64,000 bases of DNA, taken from NCBI GenBank assembly GCA_036768485.1, contig JAVLUZ010000344.1, positions 248,001 to 312,000 on the forward strand, given 5' to 3'. Made by a program: the position numbers and the translations under genes. This document shows, piece after piece, positions 28,001-40,000 of the stretch. The notes under the pieces were generated by a model, which saw only the letters and a list, made by a program, of their open reading frames with translations, ran no database searches and had not been told where the DNA came from. Origin of the DNA: Mermis nigrescens. Its lineage: Eukaryota > Nematoda > Enoplea > Mermithida > Mermithidae. Positions within the stretch are counted from its first letter, which is position 1. The number at the start of each line of letters is the position of its first letter.

Positions 28001-31000
28001 CCTCTGCATTTTGAAAACCTTGTTACGCCTATTAACATTTGTTTACCACGCCTTTCGCTTAATCGAAACGTCGCCAGTAAAAGACTGAAAAAATCGGTTG
28101 CTAAGCATCTGAAAAATAGTTTAAGCAATGGATTTTTGGCAAAACTAAGCGTTTGATATTTCTGAAAATAGAACAAAGTGAGTAGTGAAATATCTGAGTC
28201 AGATATGTTTAGACACAATAAACGAACAGAAAAAATTGACTTAAGGGTCAAATGTAAAAAACTTCACGCAAAACAATAAAAAAATGAGTTTAGTGACTGT
28301 AAACTATAACTGACAGTACGGACTTTGATAAATACACATTAACTAAGCAAGAGAAATATAACCTGCGACCTGCGTTATCACATAGTTATGAATAAATTGA
28401 CATTTGTTAAACAGTAACAAGTAAATATAAATAAATGAAAAATATGATTCCTGAATGAATGATAATGAAATTAGCTCTCAGAATTCCCACAACGGATCAT
28501 TAATGGATTTTACCCAATTTTGGCAAGACTCGCTTTCCAGTGGATGGTTCCTTGCCATAAGTTTTCATAGTCGGCGAAAATGAAAATCGTACCGAATGTT
28601 TGGGCCCTTCGGTTTGCTTGTTGACGGTCTAAGAAAATGAAGAGCATTACAAAGTATTGAAAAAATGTCATAACAGTACAACTTCAAAGTATTGAAATGG
28701 CAATGGTGAAACTAAAATACAGCCCGCATAGTTTTAAAACAAAAAGGTGTGACAATACAAAACAAATGTTATTATCACAATATAATCAAACTGAGCTCCA
28801 ACGAGTAATAAGTTCAAGATTTTTTGATATGATTATGCATCTAAGACCGCTTACAAATAGGAAACCGAAAACCCCTAATCAAATAGACCTAATTGTTGCA
28901 CTAAAATACGTAATATAATAAAAATTTTAAAAAATTAAAACAAGGCTAGTGGCGTAATCTCGCATTAATAATCAATTCCTTGCTTTAGCTCCACATAACA
29001 AGCATATCTGGGCGTGGGGGAGGGGGAGTTTAGGGGGTATGCATCCCCCATAAAACAAAATAAGCCCAGAATTCAACTTTTGATTTTTTTGTTGTTTTTT
29101 TCGGAATTTTTTGATGTCAATGGATAGTGCTCGATGAAAAAGGGTTAAAACGGTTTTTTTCGCCAAACCACCCTTTTTAAGGCCATTTTTGACCTTTAAA
29201 GAATTCTTGCACCCCCAGAATTTTGGTTACGCCCACCTATGCCAACAAGGATTAGGAATATGAATATACGGCCGGGTTTTCGAATGGCGGATAAAACAAA
29301 ATGTACGGGCAAAAAAGTGAATGAAAAATTTTTTCATGCTCGTGTTACAGACATAGATCAATGCGTATTTATTTGGGTCAAGTTAGAGCTAGCATTAAAA
29401 ATGAATAAGAGGAATGGAAGGCTATGAAAAGAACCGAGTGCAGAACGGGAAGAATAAAAAATCGTACATAATGCATAAAAATGGAGTCAACAAATGAGTT
29501 CACATAAAACAATAAATGCGCAAAATGAACGAATAAATTAAAAAAATATACAAATATATATACCCTGTCAGCATTCTCTTTCTCAGTCGAAAAAACTGGC
29601 CGCACGACTGGATCTGCAACGAAACGGCCAAAATTGAAAGTGTATTGAGGAACAGCTTTTGCCTTATCTGGTTCCGATAATTTAACAGACGCTGACGTCT
29701 TGGCCAGACTCGCCGTTGTACTAGTCGGTGTGATCGGCTCTAGCGGCGACAAAAATTTAGCCGGTTTCGACAATGTTACCGGTTCCGGCGGCTTTTCCGG
29801 CATTGATGGCTTAGACGGAACGTACGGCTTAGCTGGACCGGATAGCTTAAGCGGACCGGGTATATTAGCCGGACTGGATGGCTTGATCGGTTCGGATGGA
29901 TTCGCTTTGCGAAGCGCCGAAGCTCTGATTGGTGCCGGTTGCACTAAAGCTGATCGCCTTTTTAATGCCGGAGGCTTTAACCGCAAGGTTGGTTTCGGCG
30001 AACTCGCAGGCGAAGGTATTTTTAACGGTTTCGACGATTTTGCCGGCGTTGGCAGCTTAACTGAAGCCGGTTCCGGCGAACTGGCCGGCGACGGCATATT
30101 TGACTTTTTCGACGATTTCTTTCGCGTAGGCGGATTAAACGGTGCCGGTAGCTTGGCCGGTTCCGGCGACCGTTCCGGCAACGGCATCTTCAGCGACTTC
30201 GACAACTTTGCCGACGCCGGCGGCTTGACTAAAGCCGGTGGCTCGGTCGGTTCCGGCGATATCGCCGGCGATGGCGTCTTCGGCTTTTTTGCGGTTTTTG
30301 CTCGCGATCGAAGACTGAATAGAGCCGGTGGCTTATCCGGTTCCGATGACCATTCCGGCGACGGTATATTCAACACTTTTGATGACTTTGCCGACATCAA
30401 CGGCTTGAGTGGGGATGGTGGCGCGGCTGGTTCCGGCAACTTCGCCGGAAGCGGTTCCTTCGTCGGCTCGAAGGACTTTGTCGGCGCCGGTGGCTTTACC
30501 GGCGCCAGCATCAATGGCTTGGCCGGTTCCGGCGACTCCACCGGAGACAGCGGTTCGGACTTAATGGGCGTCAGTATTTTGACGGAATCCGCCGGGGACG
30601 ATAAGAAAAACGATTTCTGCGAATCCGCCGGCGACGCGACCGGTTCCATTGGCTTTTCCGGCGACAGTTCCGGCGTCGATTTAACCGGCGGCGGTGATTC
30701 AGCCGGCGATGAGCGCTCGAGACACTCCGATGGCGTTTTCGGCGCCACCAAATCAAATGATTCCTTCACATCTTCGGGTTCAGACGGTGGCGTCATTTTA
30801 GACAGATTCTGTAGTGCGATCGAGGAAAAATAATAATACTATTCTGGGCATACATACGTATTCTTGGAGGGAGAAGGGTTGGGGGAATTTGATCCCCCTC
30901 AATGACTTATGATTCCTGCAAAATGGCTTTCGACCATACATGGGCGGCAGGAAAGTTCTGGGGGTCTGGTAGGGTGAAATCGCCAACAATCGCCAAAAAT

Positions 31001-34000
31001 ATTACTAAAAATAGAATTCTGGGGGTCAATCGTAATCCACGGCGGGTGGTTTTTCAACTTCTGGGAGGTGTAAACCCCCAAACTCCCCTCCCTCTCCAAG
31101 CCAACTTGTGCTTTCGACTTCCCAGAAATATCGATTTTTTGAAAAAATGTAAAAAGTGTACTGTTTTAAGCATGTTTAGCTAAATTTTGGCTTTCTAGAT
31201 ATCAAAGTTTTGGCGCTTCGAGCCACACACTAATTTGACTATATTTTATCTAATTCACTCAAGTTTTTAAATTTTTTTTCTAATTCTTGAAATCTAGAAA
31301 GAACGAACACCGTCTGAAAGGCATAAAAACGGTGTTTCTGACGTACTCCGATAGTTTTTAAACAAAAAAGACACTTTTTGAAAATCGTTAGAAGCATACC
31401 CCCATAATTCCCATGCATTACACGTATGATAAGATGCAGAACATAAATATGTGATATGCATATGGATCCGATCAAACCGATAGTCAGTAGAGCTGCACGC
31501 GGGTACCCGAACGAGTACCCGGGTACCAGGGTATAATATAAAATATAAAATATAATATAAAATATAAAATCCCCTAATATAAAATGCAAAATTGACACTG
31601 CAGTTATGCAATATGTGCTAAGAATTGAATTAGAAACCTAGAAACATATTGCTTCTAAAGTGCGACTGAATCACAATGTAAATGTGATTTGATATAATCA
31701 ACCGTAAAATGTTAAATAAGCGAGTCTGTTAATATTTCCCATTATCACAATATATCGCGCATACGGTCTAGGCATATTCCATTATTCAGCTCTTTAGTTA
31801 CATTATTTTATTTGTGCCGAATTCTTCTTATTCTTCATTGTGAACAAATTTAAACAAAAAATTATCTGTTAGCGACGCTTTTTTATAATTCATTCACTTC
31901 TGTGACCATTATATAAATTTAAACTGCAACTTTTATTAACATCGTGCGCGCAACTCTTTTAGTTAGACCTGGTTCAAAGCCTATCGATGTTCCAAATGCA
32001 GTCAGCCATAGGCGTAGCCAGGAGGGCATTGGGGGCACCTGCACCCCGAAATTTTTCAGAAATATTAATGATTTTTTTGTTGCAATAAAGTATGTCCAGA
32101 AAACTAAGTTCAAAAAGGCTAAACTTCAAAAATTTTCCGCGCTGAGTCATTATTATTTATTGCTATATACATCCAACAAATTTAAAAGCTTGAATCAGCT
32201 AAAACAATCCAGCACTCCACATCACATTAGTAATTTAATGCACTATTTGTTCGTTGAATGAAACTGCGCATGCTTGTTGAGCATGATAGTAAAAGTGCGA
32301 AAATGATTGTGAACCAGTTTGTCTATTCTCTGCTTTGATTGTCTTTTGTGTACCAGTTTGTCTATTCTTTGTTTCGTTTATCTTTCTTTACAAGGACACA
32401 TAATCCTATTTTAATTGGAAGGAATGGCCAAATTTTCCTATGTTTTTGAGCATTTCTTGTTCTATGAACTGCATTTTGCAAATTAGTAGGCCACAAATGG
32501 GCATGAAAACGGTAAGAACAAAATTTTCATGGATACATCTTTCTATATCTTATTGACAGCGACCCGTTGCTGCGCTATGTACCCAGCAGAGGTCGAAAAG
32601 CGCATTTCAGATCAGTTTGCGCAATGTAGGAGTTCATCAATTTTAAGTGCTTTTGGGCTTGCTTCCGAATCGAGATTTGGCCGATTTTGCGAAAATTTTA
32701 AGGTTACTATTTAACATTAAAATGTTTTTTTTACAAAATTTTTCGGGACTCTGCCCCGGATCCCGCTCGCCACCTCAGACGTCCCGCAGCCATAAAATCT
32801 CGTTGTACATGTGCAACGAGTTCTAGGGAGAACAAGTCACGTAAAAGGGTTAGGAATTTCTAAAAAATTTCCGGCGTTTCGCGCCGGCATTAATTTGTCT
32901 GTTTTGTATGATTTAAGCGGTATAAATTGAGTTTAATGTGCAAAAACGGCAAAATTTTCCGGCGCACAGCACCGCCATTTACTGTTCTTTCTTTTTGTAA
33001 AGCTCCAGCATTGCGTTTAAAAGCCTGAATCACTCAAAATATCTTCAGTAAAACTTAGTAATTCACAGTTTTCTTGTTAGAAGCTTGAATTGTCAAAAGT
33101 GTTTTGTACAAATCTGGTAATTTTCTGCTCTATCTGATTATTAGTATTCACAGAGCTTTAAACTGTTAAGGGTGGAAAAAATGACTAATTTCTTGGCACT
33201 TTGCGCCACTTATGAATTCCGAACTGTTTGTTAATAGAAAGGCCGTAAATTCTACATGAAAACGTTTATGCCCCCCGCCCGAACCAAAATTCTGACTACG
33301 TCTCCGCAGTCAGCTCCAGATAGACTTGGACTTGTTTTTGAATAAATTTTCATTTCCGGTTGATTTCAAAATTGCTTTTCGTCAATGTGTTTTCCTGCTT
33401 CAAATGTTTTAATGACGCTATGAAGATACAAAACCTGCTTCACAATTTTTTGCTTTGAATTATGAAAATGACTCAAACTTCATTAAATGTATACGAATTC
33501 TTCACATTAAAGCCTTGATTCTATTTAATCTTGCATTAATTTTTCAATAATTTTACTGCTTAAATATCACTTTGCCCTATGTCAACCGTAAATAAATGAT
33601 GTTCACTGCATTCTCTTTTATCTAAGGTCCTACCCGGGTACCCGAATTACCCGGGTACCCGGGTAATGAAATAGCCGGGTACTCGGGGAGTAAAATTTGC
33701 AAAGTGTGCAGCTCTAATAGTCAGTAAATATTAGTTTGAAACAAGAGCCGGAATAGATGTTAGGCGCGTTTTTTCAATATATAGGGCATCAAGAAGGACT
33801 TTCTAAGTAAGTAATGTATTACTTTTAGCTTTGTAGTCACGCTAAGGCACAATTTTTTAGCTTTATCCTTTTTTGTAGCAAACAGTCTTCGATGCTCCTT
33901 CAAATATATTACAGGCAAACATTGAACAATGTACAACGTGGCTTACTCAAGTAGGTGTCATCACCTAAACTTCTTCAAAACTTGCATAATTATTGGCTTT

Positions 34001-37000
34001 GCTATGTAATATTTTCAGGATAAGTACGTATGTGACCCATTGGAACGTATTTCACATAAACTTTAGTACATCTGACCTAATATTTCGGTGAAGCCAGTTT
34101 GATGCCTCTTAAGGAAGCTTTAATTTTTCATGAGGGTCATGGTTCAGCCGCAATGCCTTGACCATACCTGATCTAACTCATGCGACTTCTCCATTGGAGC
34201 TTTATTAAATCAATTGTCTATAATACGTCCTTCTAGTATTGAAAAATGAGGCACCCTGGCATACAAGTACAGCAAGGAAATTCTAGGAGGTTAGTTAAGA
34301 AGAACTACCAAAAAGTGCCTTTTTGGGCTTAAGAAACATGGATACTCTCCAAAAACAGTCTTTCCACTTTTCAGACGGTGCTCGCTTTTTCTTAAAAATA
34401 AAAACCACAAAAACATTTCGAAAAATGAAGTGAACAAAATATAAAGAAAAAATTGGTGAAAATTTATCACTTTTGAGCCTAAATTTAGGTAAAAACGCTA
34501 AGAGCACAGTTTTACGGTTTTTTAAATAAAAGTCGACATTTCTGCGAGGTCGCTGTCAAAACTCTCTAAATCCCCAAAAACACGTACGCACTGTACCAAA
34601 ATCGCTTTTAACCAACTTTGTGAAAATGAGAATGATAACTTTGCTCTAAAATTGTGAATATGCGCACAAATTTTGTTGAAATAAATGACGGTCTCTTTGA
34701 AGCACTTATTTTAACATATTGCTCAGTTTTGATAAAACTTTGTAACAATTTATCATAACATTTGACTCACGAGTCATTACATGGGTGAAATTTCGTCGAT
34801 TTTTATCGACAAGAAAAAAAAGCTAAATACGCATATAAAGCTACTTAGTGGGCCAGCTGTAGAATTGCTGCGAGCATTTAAATGTCAAGGTCATGCCATT
34901 GGAAATATCGAAAACTTCTGGCATTCCTCCCTATTTGTAGGCGCCATTTCTTAAATTCTAATGAATTGACGGCGAACTATCATTTAGGATTAAAAAACGA
35001 TATTTAAGTATTTGTTACGAAAAATTTATTAATTTTTTTGACGTACAAACTGGAGATTTGAAAACTCTTTAAATCTTTTGCAAAAACTATATTCAACATT
35101 CCATCCTGCTTTATCGAAATCCCAAATCTGTTGTTGCAAATGTACAAATATACATTCTCTTACGCTTATAGCTTCTTCAACGTTCAACAAACGTTCTTTC
35201 AGCAGTAAATGCAAATCTGAGCGCTCCTGCAATATTTTTTCGCGGTCGATCCTTTTCACGCGTTGCGTTTCCGCTAAAAGTTGCTATGAGGATTCAGGCA
35301 TGAATGAAGACTAGATGTAAGCTATAGGTACTCCAGGCAATTATATCAGAAAACCGCTTTGCTTCATATCGACATAGTCATTTTAACACCAAAATTATTC
35401 TTTCAAACTAGCACAGGACGAATTTGTGGGGAGTGGAGAGATTAGCATGTATTGGCAGTGCCTAAATTTTGGGGGTAGAATGGTCCAACAAAATTCAAAG
35501 GTCAAAGAAGTGAAAAATAGCATTGGTAAATAAATCAATTTTTCGTCGCTTATGATCAAGCCCTCCCATTAACATAAGAAATCGCAAAAAACCTCTGCCA
35601 ATTTAATTCTTTTGAATTTTGTAAGGGGCCGCTTGGATTCAGGAACCACTCCTTGCCCGCGTGTAAATTTTAGTCGCCCAAACCCAAACTAGTCGGCATA
35701 CTTATACAACCGGGGACCCATCTTTTATACATGTACTAGTAAAGTATAGTAAGCGAGTGACGAACCACGGATGACGACCGCCGCGCGATTCATTTAAAAT
35801 TAGTTTTCGTGCAGCGTATGCATAGCAATAAGACAAAATTATAGTCCAGCGACTTATTCAAAATTTTGCAATGACTGGCTTAAAAACCGTTTTTTGCACA
35901 AGTTTTGCATAAAACTCAGCTGCATAGATTAGACTCAAATTGGAATGCATTTACGATACAAACATCAATGAGATAATTTTCGTTTACGATAAGGCAAAAG
36001 GCAAAAATGTGATTGGATGGAGAGACGGACATAGCATATAAATGAGGCAAAAATGACACCTTTTTTGCTAAAAAAATCCGCGCATAATACTATTCCTTTT
36101 TGTCATGCACTTTCCCTTTTTTCTGATCTGAAAAAAGCGAATCTCCAATAAGTTGTTCGGTGACTGTCATCCACAGTTTGTCGCTCGCTCATTATACTTC
36201 ACTATTGCATGTGGAAAATATAGGTCCCCAATTATATGATTGTGTCCCACCTGTTCGTGTGTCCCATGTGTTCGTGCGTCCCACCTGTTCGTGCGTCCCA
36301 CGTGTTCGTGCATCCCATGTGTTCGTGCGTCCCACCTGTTCGTGTGCCCCACCTGTTCGAAAATCCCACCTGTTCGTGCGTTCCACCTGTTCGTGCGTCC
36401 CACCAGTTCGTGCGTCCCACCTGTTCGTGCGTCCCATGTGTTCGAAAATCAAATCACTTCATGCGTCCGACCTGTTGAGTGAATGTTTTATGTCTCATCA
36501 AATACAATTTGGATAATTATTTTAAAAGAAAAGCACTCATGCCAGCTCAAATTTTTAGACGTTAAAAATCAACTTAACTTTAGTTCAGAAAAGTTTAGTC
36601 TCAATATTATCAGAATGGAGTAAGATCTGAGTATTTAACGTCCAAGATTTATTCAGAAAAAGTCGTATTATGTTTGACGAAAAATCGTAGCTAGCCAATC
36701 AGATGTACAACGTAGCGCAGATATCTTTGAATCTCAATCAATATATTTTATTCTTCCGGAACAACCAAAAATGATTTGGCGTTGTTCGGCTTTCACATTT
36801 TAGCAGAGTCAAACTGCCATGTACAGTTAGCATGAAAATTGCTTCCCCAAAATCATGAGCCATATTTAGAGACGCAACCTAACCTTACGGATGAATAGAA
36901 CTGCAACAGTAGTACTTACGCGTTCACTGCGTTAATTGAATGTTTGTTTGTTTGTTTATGTATGTTGATAGAGTACATATTACACAACTCTCTTACTTTT

Positions 37001-40000
37001 ACGATAGTAGACTAAACAATATACCAATCTGGGAGAGTAAATAAGGGATACGTGTGTTTTTTCAATTACATTTCATGGCACAAAAGGACGATTCAAACGC
37101 AAAGTTTGCATTTTTCATTAACAAAGATCTTAGGTTAATTTTTCGAATTAGCTGGACCCGTGAAGACTGGGACATTCGGAGAAGTGGTACGCATGATGAG
37201 GTGGATGATTTCTTCACGAATATATTATTATTGTATAATATTTTTCGCACATATAGGACGCACGAACAGGTGAGACGCACGAACAGGTGGGACGCGCGAA
37301 AAGATAGGACGCTCGAACAGGTGGGACGCACGAACAGGTGGGACGTTCGAACAGGTGGGACACACGAACAGGTGGGATTCTCTAGAGTACTTATTTTTCA
37401 TATTGTACCATTTGGCGAACACATGGGACGCACGAACAGGTGGGACGCACGAACAAGTGAGACGCGCGAACAACTGGGACTATACCAATTATATTAGTAT
37501 GCCAACTAGTCCAGCATAGCCAATGAATTGATGTATCTTTATAATATTTTGATGATGGTGACAACTTTATGACCATACATGGGAAGCATGGTCAGTCTGA
37601 AGGGAGTTATTTTAAGACAAATAGCCTCAAAAACTGGTAAAGATGCTCAAGTGCTTCAAAACTTTTTCATCCGTAGCCCTGGTCAATTTCAAACACTTTT
37701 GCAGAAAACTTTTTCATGCAGCATCATTTTGCTTCATTATTCCAAAAGAGATGTTGTTTTTTCATCCTGGATGTTCAGCAAGCCTACGTCTTTAACTCTT
37801 GCAAAGATTTATATAGTGCAAAAGAAAATATTTCAGCATCACCAACCTATAAAGTTTCAAACGATTCGTGAAGTCTTATAAGATGAATAGCTATATTACA
37901 TGAATACAAGGATTAGAAAAGCCATTCTTGCTATCCCTAAGGGTCCAAAAACCTTAAATTCGTATGTTTAATTACATTTGACAGCATGCACATTTTAATA
38001 CGCTAAATTTTTTGAAAATTATGAAATTTTTGAGAAAATTGCGGCACCAGATAAGACTGTATAAGAAAAACGGCGAAAACTATTCGCACACGCATCGCAG
38101 ATTTTTAGGATTGTTTTCGAAGACGTTGGCACTAGCCTGTTACGAAAATCTAGGATTGGCACTGCAAACCGAACTAACCACCATAAGTAGAAATGATGGT
38201 CGTTCTGGGGTCAGCCAAAAAACCTTTAGCTAAGACAGGCTTTAACATTGGCAAAATTGCCAAAAAAAAGTGAAAAAGCTACCTTAATTCAATAATAACT
38301 TTTGACAAAAAATTTATTTTTCTGTTTTTGGCCATACTTCTGCGTTGTTTTCCTTGAAATTTTTCCCTTTTCTCCACTCCGAATTTCCACGTCTGTCAGC
38401 TGCCCACCATAGCGCGGCCATACGAGGGATTTGTGGACTGACTGCGTTTACAGTAATATGTCAAAATTTAAGATCCATGTAAAATCTGTAAGCGTAATCG
38501 CGAAAACATATTTCAGTATATACGCATATGCATACATAAAACGATGGTCATTCTGGCATCAGAGAAACACATAAATAAGAATATTAAATCAAAACTAAAA
38601 ATTTAAATAAAAAAATGGTAACAGAAATAAAAGTCAAACAAAATTTGGTCCACATAAGTGAATAGACTTCAAGCGAAAGATTAGATTTATTTAGTTGGTT
38701 ATAGCATAATAGTCTAGTTCTGTGCCTGTTTAATCGAAAATTAGTTGCTTTACGTGTACATGAGTTCATACAAAGCGCGATTAAGAATATTGATCTATCA
38801 TCGTTCCACCGTTCTTACGTAACAGAGAAATTCTCGTAATATTTTTTAGATGACATCAACGACGATGTCAATTTTTGTCTTTTCGAAAAAATGAGCATGA
38901 CATTCGAATGTGAAGGACGCTTTTTTACACTGTAAAGTACATTATGATATTGACACTAAATAAATAGTCGGACAATTAATGCTTATGTTTGTCTACAGAT
39001 GTTTCTTTTCGGACTATTATTAACAATTTTTCTTTTGAGCTAATATTCGTCGAATTACCTTCAAATTTTATGGCTTCCAACTGATTTTTCTGCTTATCGT
39101 ATTCCTCCTTACGATCTTGGCATCTGGACAAGCTCTCTTTAGCCATCAGCCACTCTTCTTTATTCTTACTTCGCTGAATTCTATCTGAAATTAGCCCCAG
39201 CTCGTTGATATGTTAAGCAAATCAGTGGTATTATCATATAATATTACTGTCTTCTCTTCTCTTCTGTGTATCTTCCATAGAATTCATCAGTTTATTGTAG
39301 TTTTCCTTGAGAAGAGCGCACCTATGATGCAAAGAATTAAATGCAATAAGAATGGATGAAAACAAATTATACATAAATTAATTGATATATAGGATTCGGA
39401 AAGCTGTTTAGCATAAGCATAACCTATAATAAAATCTTCACTACCTGATAAATAAGCTTTTAAGGTTGTTTGTTGAATTTGTGTGCTCGAGAAGAGTTGC
39501 TTTTTCCATTTCAATAAGCGCTAATCGAAGAAAAGCTTATATGTTCCTACGTAAAGGAAATTAATTCTGACTTAGGGCCGTATTCACAAAGGCGATTTAG
39601 CGTTAAACCGATTTAAGTTGGGCACTTAAATCGGCGTAACTTGTTAAATCGTATTCACAAAGGCGATTTAGCTTAAATCGATTTGGAAATCACCCCTTTT
39701 AAATCGAGATTTTAAATCTACTGGAAGCAGGTTTAGAGCTTGAATTAGGGCTGTCTTTTGTGTTGTTTGTGACATTGTTTGATTATGGAATTATTAAACT
39801 TTTTCGACAACTTTGATAGAATAGAAGAAATAGAAAAGAATCATGTGTATCAAATTCAACGGCAATTGAAAAAACGCAACAATCCATTTATTTCTGACTA
39901 GCTGAGCTACCCGGCGTTGCCCGGGCTAAATTAAGGCCTGATAGCTACATGGAATTGAGATGTCTCTTGTATTTTTTATTTTTCGGGACTTTTGATGTTT

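Noticed and set aside
29700..30833. 377-codon plus-strand open frame rich in Gly/Asp/Phe
   Set aside because: It is the exact opposite strand of the Pro-rich exon, which has good splice sites in phase with other exons; the open frame follows from GC-rich codon bias.
36241..36477. CRISPR-like regular repeats
   Set aside because: Units are contiguous without spacers and the genome is eukaryotic.
36160..37497. Overlapping frames on both strands with SCVPPVRASHLF / GRTNRWDARTGGT repeats
   Set aside because: They are translations of a 17-bp DNA repeat, open in many frames at once, with no splice or start context.
37579..37881. 100-codon plus-strand frame
   Set aside because: No recognisable domain, lies in an intron on the other strand, and its 5' part resembles an old repeat near 526-690.
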